Assembly (NCBI RefSeq): GCF_002895925.1
Contig: NZ_NWUO01000005.1
Location: 124,001 to 188,000 of the forward strand
DNA length: 64,000 bases
Reading direction: 5' to 3'
DNA from: Mixta theicola
Lineage (GTDB): Bacteria > Pseudomonadota > Gammaproteobacteria > Enterobacterales > Enterobacteriaceae
The notes under the pieces are model-generated. The model saw only the letters and a program-made list of their open reading frames with translations, did no database searches and had not been told where the DNA came from. The translations under genes were made by a program, and so were the position numbers. This document shows, piece after piece, positions 1-10,108 of this stretch (position 1 is the stretch's first letter; each line of letters starts with the position of its first letter).

Positions 1-128
1 TTCTCCAGCAGGTGTAACAGCCGATAATCGCCAACGTGGTCGTTATCGGGGTAATAATCTGAGGGCGTATTCTGAAGGACTCCGCCCGGTTTATCCAGTG
101 AATACGCGTAATCGCTGCTGAAATCGCT
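1..128 (-). other. Open frame without a start codon, running off the left edge
   Basis: Read on the minus strand from 128 leftwards there are 42 stop-free codons directly after a TGA, with a protein-like composition rich in Asp, Tyr, Pro and Leu. No ATG is present and no ribosome binding site is visible, so it could be the remnant of a truncated gene or chance. A plus-strand frame from 2 to 121 is also open. I cannot assign a function, and the sequence left of the window would decide which frame, if either, is coding. Confidence 0.2.
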
Positions 129-1292
129 TCATGCAGCGCGCCGCCATACCAGGCCGCCAGCCAGCAGCAGCGCCGCGCCGGCAACGTACAGCGCGGGATC
201 GAGGCGATGCAGAAACAGGCTGGAAAGCGAGGAGAGCATCGGCCCTGCCAGCTGGCCGATGGCGTAACCGGTGGTCAATAATCCCGCCAGATAGCGCGCA
301 TGCTGCGGAGCCAGCTCGCGGCCATACTGCAGCGTAAGCTGCACCACGCACAGAAAGCCGCCGCCCGTCAGCAGCGCGCCCAGCACCAGGCCGCCGATCC
401 CCGGCATCAGCCCGCCGATAAACACGCCCAGCGCCTGCGCCCATAGCGCAATCGCCAGCCGGGTATGCGTTGCGGCCAACCGCCGGGTAAGGATGCCGAG
501 ACCAATGCCGACCACCGCCGCCCCGCCGAAGATCGGCCAGACAAACTGGGCGAACAGGCTGTGCGGGAAGCGCGTCGCCGCCAGCTGAGAGAGAAAGGTC
601 GCCGGAAGGATATAGCCAAAGCCCGCCAGGCTATAGCTCCAGACCAGGCGTTTAAGCCTGGCGTTCAGCACCAGCGGCGCGGGCGCCGTTTCCGGCCGGT
701 GCAGTTCGCCCCGACGCGGCAGGTTTATCGCAATCGGCGCGACCAGCAGCAGAGCCATCGCACCGTAGGCCAGCCATGCGCCTGCCGCCGTAAAATGATA
801 ACTGTTCAGCATCACCGCCAGCATCCCGCTCAGGAAAATACCGATGCCCGGCCCGGCAAAAACCATCGCTAACAGGGCTGGTCTGCCATGCTTTTGCAGC
901 TGTTCGCCGCTCCATGCCGCCACCAGCACCATCGCCCAGCCGCTGGCCCAGCCGATAAGAAAGCGCAGCGCGCCGTGTAGCCAGGGATGGTTCAGCCACG
1001 CGGCGAGCAGCGTGAGCGCCACCGCTCCCCAAACGCCCGCCTGCAGCCGCCACTCGACGCGCCGTCGGGCGCGCATCGCATCAAAGGATCCGCACAGATA
1101 GCCAAGATAGTTAAGCGCCGCCACCAGGCTGGCGCTGGTTAGCGTCAGCTGATGTTCGGCGATCATCAGCGGTACCTGCGGCGTAAAGGCAAAACGCCCG
1201 ATGCCCATCGCCACCACCAGCGACAGCAGCGCACTGAGCGCAATCCGCCCGGCCCCTGCGCTAGCGCGTAGAGTCTGCATATTCAAAATCAT
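129..1292 (-). CDS. YbfB/YjiJ-family MFS transporter
   Basis: An integral inner-membrane protein of 387 residues, predominantly hydrophobic, with the spacing of about twelve membrane segments. The N-terminal stretch with GIGRFAFTPQVPLM matches my memory of the YbfB/YjiJ group of the major facilitator superfamily, whose substrates are unknown. Basic residues cluster in the central loop around residues 200-215, as is usual between the two six-helix halves. The start is uncertain: ATG at 1292 and ATG at 1280 both lack a good Shine-Dalgarno sequence. The gene diverges from the LysR regulator at 1387 with a 94-bp shared promoter region, the usual arrangement for an exporter controlled by its neighbour. 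Regulation by that neighbour is inference. Confidence 0.75.
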   Translation of the reverse strand: MILNMQTLRASAGAGRIALSALLSLVVAMGIGRFAFTPQVPLMIAEHQLTLTSASLVAALNYLGYLCGSFDAMRARRRVEWRLQAGVWGAVALTLLAAWLNHPWLHGALRFLIGWASGWAMVLVAAWSGEQLQKHGRPALLAMVFAGPGIGIFLSGMLAVMLNSYHFTAAGAWLAYGAMALLLVAPIAINLPRRGELHRPETAPAPLVLNARLKRLVWSYSLAGFGYILPATFLSQLAATRFPHSLFAQFVWPIFGGAAVVGIGLGILTRRLAATHTRLAIALWAQALGVFIGGLMPGIGGLVLGALLTGGGFLCVVQLTLQYGRELAPQHARYLAGLLTTGYAIGQLAGPMLSSLSSLFLHRLDPALYVAGAALLLAGGLVWRRAA

Positions 1293-1386
1293 CTTTTGTC
1301 ATTGCACGGTTGCGCCCATGATGCCCGAAGTTTAAACTCATGAAAACTGAATAATTACAACCAAGTTAATTACGGTAAGAGAACAG

Positions 1387-3429
<2,043 letters not shown>

Positions 3430-3430
<1 letters not shown>

Positions 3431-4272
3431 TGCCAACGACGCTGGAATTACTGGAAGAGCATCGCCTGTTTGGTGGCTGGCAGCAGCGCTGGCGTCACCA
3501 CTCATCGGTGCTGGGCTGCAATATGACTTTCGGCATTTTTCTGCCGGGGCCGCAGGGCGATGCGCCGCCGCCGGTAGTCTGGTGCCTGGCGGGCCTGACC
3601 TGCACCGATGAAAATTTTGCGATTAAGTCGGGCGCACAGCGCGTAGCGGCGGAACTGGGGCTGGTGCTGGTGATGCCCGATATCAGCCCGCGCGGCGCCG
3701 AAGTGCCGAACGATGAGGGCTACGACCTGGGCCAGGGCGCCGGTTTCTATCTGAATGCGACGCAGGAACCGTGGCGGCAGAATTTCCATATGTATGATTA
3801 CATTAACGAAGAGCTGCCGGCGCTGATTGCCGGCAGTTTCAGGGTAAGCGATCGTCAGGCGGTAATGGGACATTCGATGGGCGGGCACGGCGCGCTGATG
3901 CTGGCGCTGCGTAATCCGCAAAAATTTGCCTCCGCCTCCGCGTTCGCCCCGATTGTGAATCCCTGCTCGGTGCCCTGGGGCCAGAAAGCGTTTAGCGCCT
4001 ATTTAGGCGAAGATCGCGAGCAGTGGCGGCAGTATGACAGCTGCTGGCTGATGCAGCAGGCGCAGCAGCCGCTGCCGTTGCTGATCGATCAGGGCGACAG
4101 CGATGGGTTCCTCGCCGATCAGCTGCAGCCGGAGCAGCTGGAAGCGATCGCGCAGCAGAGCGGCTGGCCGCTGACGCTGCGTATCCAGCCGGGCTACGAC
4201 CACAGCTATTTCTTTATTGCCTCGTTTGTTGCAGATCACCTGCGCTTCCATGCGCAGCATCTGTTGGCATAA
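3430..4272 (+). CDS. fghA: S-formylglutathione hydrolase
   Basis: Serine esterase of the esterase D/FrmB family that hydrolyses S-formylglutathione to formate and glutathione, finishing the formaldehyde pathway begun by FrmA. At 280 residues it is full length. The nucleophile is Ser149 in GHSMGGHG. The acid is Asp225 in GDSDGFL and the histidine is His258 in GYDHSYFF, giving a complete alpha/beta-hydrolase triad. The ATG shares one base with the frmA stop codon. A strong hairpin terminator lies six bases downstream, closing the operon. FrmB and YeiG are equivalent E. coli isozymes, and which of the two is the true orthologue cannot be told from sequence alone. Confidence 0.95.
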
Positions 4273-4277
4273 TACCA

Positions 4278-4301
4278 GGGGCGGCGCTGGCCGCCCCCTT
4301 T
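4278..4301 (+). terminator. Terminator after frmA-fghA
   Basis: Perfect 8-bp GC stem (4278-4285 with 4290-4297) around the loop GCTG, followed by C and three T. Almost the same hairpin core is found at 10083-10102. Confidence 0.75.
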
Positions 4302-4388
4302 AATCGCTGAAAACTTGCCAACCCTGTGGTGCAGATGTCACACCATTGCGCCTGCAGGGCCGTTTATTGAGAACGCTGCCGCGGTTTT

Positions 4389-5330
4389 TTAACGGCTAAT
4401 GGTGGCGTTAAGCGCGTCAATAGAGGTTTGTAAGCCCGCCTCCACGCTCATGGTTAAATCTTCCATTTCCAGCGAGACATCGCCGTCGTAGCCGGTCATG
4501 CGTAATACCGAGAAAAACTCTTTCCACCACTGCAAATCTTTGCCGCAGCCTACCGCAACATAGTTCCAGGTACGCGTTCGGGTGTTAGTCACGGGCTGAT
4601 ACTCTAACAGGCCATCCACATCGGCCAGGCCGCGTTCGATACGGGCATCTTTGCCGTGAACATGGAAAATGGCCCCTTCCAGCTTACGCACTGCCGCAAT
4701 CGGATCCGCGCCCATCGCAATCAGATGCGAAGGATCGAGATTCATCCCAATCATTTCCCCTACCGCGTTACGTAAACGCAGCAGCGTTGAAGGGTTATAC
4801 ACCAGCTGGCTGGGGAACTCTTCCAGCGCAATTTTTTCAACGCCCTGTTGTCTGGCATACTGGGTAAACTTTTTCCACCACGGGATCGCCACTTCATTCC
4901 ACTGATATTCAATTACGCCAGGCATATAATCCGGCCATGAAACGGTCGAAGTGATCCAGTTCGGAACGCGATCTTCCGGCCCGCCGCCGGGCAGGCCGCT
5001 CATCATAACAATCTTCTTCACGCCCAGTTTGCCTGCCAGCTCAATGGCCCGATAGCTGCTTTGCGTATGTTTTTCGCCCAGCTCGCCGGGAGCCAGCGGA
5101 TTACCGGAACAGTTCAGCGCCACGATTTCCATATCGCGTTTGTCGAGCTCTGCGCGGAACTGATTAAGTTTTTCCGCAGACGCTAACAGTTCTTCGGTTT
5201 TAACGTGCGGGCACGGTGACCAGCCGCCAGCCGTCATCTCTACGCCGCTGATGCCGTAGCTTTTTACTTTATCCAGCATCGCCGGGAATGAGAGTTCCGC
5301 GAGAACATCAGTACATAATGCAAGTTTCAT
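4389..5330 (-). CDS. Sugar phosphate isomerase/epimerase family protein (TIM barrel)
   Basis: A 313-residue protein of the xylose-isomerase-like TIM-barrel family (AP endonuclease 2 fold), which includes inosose dehydratases/isomerases and sugar epimerases. The barrel strands carry acidic and histidine metal-ligand candidates, for example EEFPSQLVYN, NLDPSHL, FHVHGKDA and VSLEMED, the usual positions for a divalent metal in this fold. The ATG has a good AGGATG Shine-Dalgarno. It is the last gene of a four-gene minus-strand run with a PTS EIIA protein, a dehydrogenase and a sugar porter. The context points to catabolism of a polyol or unusual sugar. The exact substrate is not recognisable. Confidence 0.8.
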   Translation of the reverse strand: MKLALCTDVLAELSFPAMLDKVKSYGISGVEMTAGGWSPCPHVKTEELLASAEKLNQFRAELDKRDMEIVALNCSGNPLAPGELGEKHTQSSYRAIELAGKLGVKKIVMMSGLPGGGPEDRVPNWITSTVSWPDYMPGVIEYQWNEVAIPWWKKFTQYARQQGVEKIALEEFPSQLVYNPSTLLRLRNAVGEMIGMNLDPSHLIAMGADPIAAVRKLEGAIFHVHGKDARIERGLADVDGLLEYQPVTNTRTRTWNYVAVGCGKDLQWWKEFFSVLRMTGYDGDVSLEMEDLTMSVEAGLQTSIDALNATISR

Positions 5331-5349
5331 GCTGCATCCTTAATTAAAA

Positions 5350-5778
5350 TTAGGCTCTTTCAAACTGCTCGATAAATTCACTTTTGCTGTTAGCGCTGGC
5401 TAATATCATCGTATTAGCTTCATCACCGAGCATATCTGCAATCTCTGACAGCACCTGAATATGTTCATTTTGCGTGGCGGCAATGGCAACCATAATAAAA
5501 ACAACTTTACCGGCTCCCCAGCTCACGCCATTGGGAAACTGAAAAACAAGAAACCCCGTTTTAATAACCAGACCAATATCTTCTTTTGCGCAGTGGGGAA
5601 AGGCGATCCCCGCGCCGATATAGGTCGGGACAGCTTTTTCACGCTTCATCATGGCGGCAAAAAAGCCGGGCCTGACATAGCCGGCGCTTTCAAGCGCATT
5701 CGCCGCAATTTTAATGGCTTCGGTTTTATTCCTGGCCTGACACTGCAGATAAAGCGCCTCTTCGGTCAATTTCAACAT
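5350..5778 (-). CDS. Lone PTS EIIA domain protein (fructose/mannitol type)
   Basis: A 142-residue single-domain EIIA of the PtsN/fructose/mannitol superfamily. The phosphorylatable histidine is His62 in GIAFPHC, the hallmark of this family, and the NEHIQVLSEIADML segment near residue 110 is typical of the fold. The start has an AGGAGAACGCC ribosome binding site. It lies between the isomerase and dehydrogenase genes of the sugar cassette, and no EIIB or EIIC gene is present. The transporter of the cassette is instead an MFS sugar porter. A role as a phosphorylation-dependent regulator, or as donor to EIIBC proteins encoded elsewhere, is therefore possible. Both are inference. Confidence 0.85.
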   Translation of the reverse strand: MLKLTEEALYLQCQARNKTEAIKIAANALESAGYVRPGFFAAMMKREKAVPTYIGAGIAFPHCAKEDIGLVIKTGFLVFQFPNGVSWGAGKVVFIMVAIAATQNEHIQVLSEIADMLGDEANTMILASANSKSEFIEQFERA

Positions 5779-5797
5779 GGCGTTCTCCTGGCGCTAA

Positions 5798-6808
5798 TTA
5801 CGCATAAAGAGCGGGACATTCGGGAATAACAACATCATGCCGCTGGCCATCTTTAAGCGAGGCCAGCCCGGCATCGCAGACCAGCGCCACAACGTAGCCA
5901 TCCCACGCTGAAGGGCCAGACATCTCCTCACCACGGGAAATATTATCGACAAAGTTCTGCACTTCCCGATCGTATGCCGTGGCAAATCTTTCCATGCAGG
6001 AGTGGGGAATATGGTGGCTCATCCCTGCTACAGATCGCGTACAGGTCAGCGCCTGTTCCGTTAATCCGGCGATGGCATTTTCACCAATAACCTCACATCG
6101 AATGTCATAGCCGTAATGACAGTTAACAAACAGTTCATCATCGATACGCACGCCCGATTCCGTTTCGAAAATGACAATTAGCGGATCCTGCAAATGTGCA
6201 TAAGCACGACGGGTTTTTTTACGCGGTTTATCCACGCGTACCGCCACAATATCCTCGTTCAGCAGGTAACGAATAATATCGATTTCATGCGTGGCGGAGT
6301 CATTAATCGCCATTTCAATCGTGTAATTCTCAGGAACGCTGGGATTGCGATGCGCGCAGTGCATCAGCATGATTTCGCCCAGCTCACCCTTCCTGATGAC
6401 TTGCTTAAGCGCCTGATAACCCGGATCAAAACGGCGCATAAATCCAAGCTGCAAGAGACGCCTGCCTGACCTTACTTCTGCGTCAATAATCTCTCTGGAT
6501 TCATTAGCCGTTGGCGTAAGCGGCTTCTCACAAAAAACCGGCTTGCCCGCGTTGAATGCAGAAAGGATTTGCGCTTTATGCGCAGGCCCAACCGAACAGA
6601 TAAAAACGGCGTCTACAAGGTCTGAATTAATCAGTTCATCGGCATGATAAAAGGCCGTTGCATGATATTCTGCGGCAAGGTTATCGGCGGTCGTACGGTT
6701 AATATCGCAAACCGCCGTGACTTTAGCGCCCGTAATAACTTGATTAAAGCGTTGAAGATGATCCCGGCCAATCATGCCCAGGCCGATTAATCCGATTTTT
6801 ACGGTCAT
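5798..6808 (-). CDS. Gfo/Idh/MocA-family NAD(P)-dependent oxidoreductase, inositol-dehydrogenase-like
   Basis: A 336-residue cytosolic dehydrogenase. The N-terminal Rossmann domain has the dinucleotide motif G-x-G-x-x-G at residues 9-14, and the family catalytic EKP motif is at residues 94-96. The C-terminal half carries the alpha/beta sheet domain with the DSATHEIDIIRYLL segment, matching the D-x-x-x-H catalytic region of inositol 2-dehydrogenases. It would oxidise a polyol or sugar hydroxyl to a ketone, the natural substrate for the neighbouring isomerase-fold enzyme. The start has an AAAGGATATTTCC ribosome binding site. The substrate is not certain: myo-inositol or scyllo-inositol is the best guess from resemblance and from the IolT-like porter next door. 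Confidence 0.82.
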   Translation of the reverse strand: MTVKIGLIGLGMIGRDHLQRFNQVITGAKVTAVCDINRTTADNLAAEYHATAFYHADELINSDLVDAVFICSVGPAHKAQILSAFNAGKPVFCEKPLTPTANESREIIDAEVRSGRRLLQLGFMRRFDPGYQALKQVIRKGELGEIMLMHCAHRNPSVPENYTIEMAINDSATHEIDIIRYLLNEDIVAVRVDKPRKKTRRAYAHLQDPLIVIFETESGVRIDDELFVNCHYGYDIRCEVIGENAIAGLTEQALTCTRSVAGMSHHIPHSCMERFATAYDREVQNFVDNISRGEEMSGPSAWDGYVVALVCDAGLASLKDGQRHDVVIPECPALYA

Positions 6809-6832
6809 GGAAATATCCTTTCTGTCAGATGA

Positions 6833-8242
6833 TTAAAAGCGAAATTTTTTCTCAATTTGTTCCAGCGTCAGCCCACGCGTTTCCGGTAAATATTTCACCA
6901 GCAGTATTAACATAATGACATTCGTGGCGGCGAAGAATCCGAAAGTCATTCCGCCGCCATACTGGTTAAGCAGAACGGGGAATAAAGACTGAATAATGAA
7001 GTCAAATATCCACAGTCCAAATACTGCGAAGCCCATGCCCACGCCACGTATCCGCAATGGATATATTTCTGCCAGCATCAGCCAGAATACGGGCGCTATC
7101 CATCCCTGCATAAAGACTAAAAAGAGCAGCATTAAACCGAGAATAATATAGCTTGCGCCCGCAAAATTGGCGTGCAGGCTTTCAACGCCGTTCCATGTTT
7201 CATTATGGAAAAAGAATTTAAACGTAAGGCCTATTAATACCAGGCTGAGGGTGACGCCAGCCTGCCCGGTAAAGAACATTTTCCGGCGCGAGTGTTTCCC
7301 TATTAACACCATTCCCAGCAGCGTAGCAAGGATTGACACCACGCCGTTTGCAACCGCCCCCATTACCGCCGCCGCATCGCCAAGGCCGGTAGATTTAAGC
7401 ACCGTTGGCGCGTAATACATGATGGTATTTACACCGGTGACGCGGGTTGCCAATACAATCATTAACCCGATCAATAATAACTGTACGACCCAGCGCTTTT
7501 TAAGTTCTTCCGTAAGGCTGAATTTGACGGAGTCGGCTTTAATGATTTGCTGTATTTCTTTAATTTCACCATCCACTTCTTCCGGTAGCCGCAGCCGTTT
7601 TAATACCTTAATCGCTTTATCCGTCTCACCGCGCCGCATAAAGTAACGCGGCGATTCCGGCATCATTAACATGCCAACCCATAACAAGGCGCCGGGCAGG
7701 GCCGGAATGGCCAGCATAATGCGCCAGTTATGTCCCATATCCGGGTAGAGATTGACTATTGCGGCGTTAACGCTATAAGCGAGGAACTGACCTGTTACAA
7801 TCATCAGTTCATTGACCGTTACCAGCCGTTCACGCCGATCGGCCTGCGCCAGTTCTGAGATATAAACCGGCACCGTTACCGAAGCGCAGCCTACCGCCAG
7901 TCCCAGGACAAAACGCGCCACAATCATGGATGGCACATCCCAGGCAAACGCCGTTCCTAACGCGCCAAGCATAAAAATAGCCGCTACCCATAACAGATTT
8001 TTACGTCGCCCTTGTTTATCTGAGAGATAACCGCCAAACAGAGAACCTATCGCGGCGCCAAATAACAGGAAAGAGGTAATAAAACCTTCCTGAGTCGGCG
8101 TCAGGTTCAGATCGTATTTCATGAAAATTAGCGCCCCGGAAATAACACCCGTGTCATAACCGAAACATAAACCGCCAATCGTCGAAACGATGGTTATTAA
8201 CCTCATGCGCTGGGAATTTTGCAGGTTTGTTTTATTATACAT
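6833..8242 (-). CDS. MFS sugar porter, IolT-like
   Basis: Inner-membrane proton-coupled sugar or polyol symporter of 469 residues with about twelve transmembrane helices. Diagnostic sugar-porter signatures are present: GGLCFGYDTGVISGAL in helix 1, DKQGRRK in the loop after helix 2, PESPR at 195-199 and PETRG near the C-terminus. Overall it resembles myo-inositol transporters (IolT) more than XylE or GalP. It is the first gene of the minus-strand catabolic run and diverges from the AraC regulator at 9117 across a long spacer with two CRP-like sites. Controlled uptake of a sugar alcohol, subject to catabolite repression, is the likely role. The specific substrate is inferred. Confidence 0.85.
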   Translation of the reverse strand: MYNKTNLQNSQRMRLITIVSTIGGLCFGYDTGVISGALIFMKYDLNLTPTQEGFITSFLLFGAAIGSLFGGYLSDKQGRRKNLLWVAAIFMLGALGTAFAWDVPSMIVARFVLGLAVGCASVTVPVYISELAQADRRERLVTVNELMIVTGQFLAYSVNAAIVNLYPDMGHNWRIMLAIPALPGALLWVGMLMMPESPRYFMRRGETDKAIKVLKRLRLPEEVDGEIKEIQQIIKADSVKFSLTEELKKRWVVQLLLIGLMIVLATRVTGVNTIMYYAPTVLKSTGLGDAAAVMGAVANGVVSILATLLGMVLIGKHSRRKMFFTGQAGVTLSLVLIGLTFKFFFHNETWNGVESLHANFAGASYIILGLMLLFLVFMQGWIAPVFWLMLAEIYPLRIRGVGMGFAVFGLWIFDFIIQSLFPVLLNQYGGGMTFGFFAATNVIMLILLVKYLPETRGLTLEQIEKKFRF

Positions 8243-8551
8243 AACTGTTCCATCTGGTTGTAAGGTAGAAGCGGTACCAGTCGATATTATCGGTTACGTT
8301 ATGAACTCTTTATTTTCACAGCTAATTAAAAAGCAGCCTTTAAAAATTAAATACCACAGCCATTAAAAAACCGGCTTTTTATCTCCGCTTATAAAACTTC
8401 ATTAGCTTTTCACACCACGTTATTGCACATCGGTGCCTTTATCGTTGTATTAACGTTATATCAAAGTAAAAATGAAAAACTACGAGGAAGGAAAGGTATG
8501 ATTTCATAGCGTGCGGGGGATCATAAATTATGATTGAAACGCCTGAAAACA

Positions 8552-8567
8552 AGTGATTACTGTCACA
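8552..8567. promoter_or_regulatory. CRP-like binding site
   Basis: AGTGA-N6-TCACA, matching the core TGTGA-N6-TCACA of the CRP consensus at nine of ten positions. It lies about 310 bp upstream of the sugar porter start and 550 bp upstream of araC. Confidence 0.5.
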
Positions 8568-8933
8568 TGACTGAGCATAGCCATTGACAAAGCAAGATGC
8601 GAGATGTGCGAAAAAAACTCCTTTAGCGGCAATATCACCTCTCTTCAGATGATTTTTTATACGCATCCATTTTTACATCAGGGCGCCATCGCTCAGGCGC
8701 TCATTGCGCTATTCAGGCACGTTCAAACCGGTAACAGGTTGCGTGATAACAGGCCGGGTATAAATATGATAGTTTGATGATATTTAGATTTTGCTAATGA
8801 TTACCCTTATAAATTGAGCTGTTTTTTCCCGGAAAAAAATCATTCAGACTTCAAACGCTTTTTTGCGCGCATTCTGCCTTCACGCGAATGCCTTCCCCGC
8901 TTAACTCTGGCCGTTTTACCATCAGCACAAAAG

Positions 8934-8949
8934 TGTGATGACAATCAAA
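8934..8949. promoter_or_regulatory. Second CRP-like binding site
   Basis: TGTGA-N6-TCAAA: one perfect half-site and one with a single mismatch, 168 bp upstream of the AraC-family start. Confidence 0.4.
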
Positions 8950-9116
8950 CCTCTCTGTTTGTTTAACTTACCCATAACAATTTTATGCCTTTCTTCTGAT
9001 AGCTATTATCATCAAAATCCTTAAGATCAATGGATTAAATAATTTTAAACAGCAAATTTGATGATTACGTCTAGCGGCTATGATGTAAAAATAGCAACAT
9101 ACTTAATGGAGGCATC

Positions 9117-9986
9117 ATGCTGACCTACTGTCTTAACGAATACCCATCAGCACATGGCTTCGAGAATGGCCTCCGTCCGCAGCTGACTTTTATTTGCAAA
9201 GCCGAAGGTAACGAGGCTGCAATCCCGCGCGTGATGCATAAGCATGATGAACGGTTCGAGTTGATGTTCATTCTGGCAGGCACGGGCATCTATAACATCG
9301 ATGGAAGGGGCTATAACGTTAAGCGCGGCGATCTGCTGTTATTCAACGCAGGGGTGCTTCATGATGAAAATCCGCATACTTCAGATGATTTGCTGATATT
9401 CAGCTGCGGCGTTGAGCAACTTAAGTTCGAAGGGCTGCCGCTGAATTATCTTACCACTCGTTCACAGGCTGCGGTCATGCCCAGCGGTCATTTATATGGG
9501 GAAATTCGCGGAATATTTGAGCAGATATGGCAACAGGTAATGAGTAAAAAACGGTACGGCGCAGAAATTGCGCATCATTTGCTCAGCGTTTTGTTATTAC
9601 TGTGCCGCAATATCTGGCTTGAGAATAACCCGGAATATTCATCTGCGGACTCACTGCTGGGACAAAAAATTAAAACTTATATCGATAATCATTATAAAGA
9701 TGAGATCGCGCTTAAATCAATAACCGCCGCTTTAAACATGAACCAGTTCTATCTGGCCCATGTTTTTAAAGCCTGGTCAGGCTATTCCCCGAAGCAATAC
9801 CAAACCCGCCGTAGAATAGGCGAGGCGCAATCTTTATTACTCAGCACGGATTTAGGGGTAACCGAAGTGGCGAACGCAGTAGGTTACGACAACGTCAATA
9901 ATTTTCATCGTATCTTTCATAATCTGGTCGGCATTCCACCGGCGCGCTATAAAAAGTTCTGGCTGACGGGACATATAAAATCCTGA
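9117..9986 (+). CDS. AraC-family transcriptional regulator with cupin sensor domain
   Basis: A 289-residue regulator. Residues about 30-110 form an AraC-type cupin ligand-binding domain, with the HKHDERFELMFIL histidine region and the RGDLLLFNAGVLHDE segment. Residues about 185-285 hold the double helix-turn-helix, with the family signature GYDNVNNFHRIFHNLVG. The start ATG is preceded by a strong ATGGAGG ribosome binding site. It is transcribed away from the sugar porter/dehydrogenase/EIIA/isomerase operon and is its probable substrate-responsive activator. The inducer would be the transported sugar or polyol, which is inference. The 3' end is followed by a GC hairpin shared with the convergent cirA gene. 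Confidence 0.88.
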   Translation: MLTYCLNEYPSAHGFENGLRPQLTFICKAEGNEAAIPRVMHKHDERFELMFILAGTGIYNIDGRGYNVKRGDLLLFNAGVLHDENPHTSDDLLIFSCGVEQLKFEGLPLNYLTTRSQAAVMPSGHLYGEIRGIFEQIWQQVMSKKRYGAEIAHHLLSVLLLLCRNIWLENNPEYSSADSLLGQKIKTYIDNHYKDEIALKSITAALNMNQFYLAHVFKAWSGYSPKQYQTRRRIGEAQSLLLSTDLGVTEVANAVGYDNVNNFHRIFHNLVGIPPARYKKFWLTGHIKS

Positions 9987-10082
9987 CAGGTTAATTTTAA
10001 ATCATAAGTTTCTTTAGCAGGCGAAGGTCGATAACTCTGTCGGTGCCGCTGGCTGATGCAGCAGCGTCGGCTGGCATAAAAC

Positions 10083-10104
10083 AGGGCGGCGCTGGCCGCC
10101 CTTT
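10083..10104 (-). terminator. Terminator between araC-type gene and cirA
   Basis: 8-bp stem (10083-10090 with 10095-10102) around loop GCTG. On the minus strand it is followed by GTTTTAT, so it best serves cirA, whose stop is five bases away. Its core is the same as the hairpin at 4278. Confidence 0.7.
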
Positions 10105-10108
10105 CCGA

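Larger units (their letters stand above)
8243..9116. other. Long divergent regulatory spacer between the sugar operon and araC-type gene
   Basis: These 874 bp hold no convincing gene. The DNA is AT-rich. It contains two CRP-like palindromes (8552-8567 and 8934-8949) and must hold the promoters for the sugar porter operon and the AraC gene, including the AraC-binding sites, which I cannot identify by eye. A 75-codon minus-strand frame at 8439-8666 lacks a ribosome binding site and protein-like composition. Confidence 0.7.

Noticed and set aside
8439..8666. 75-codon minus-strand frame in the divergent spacer
   Set aside because: No ribosome binding site, atypical composition, and it covers a CRP-like site.
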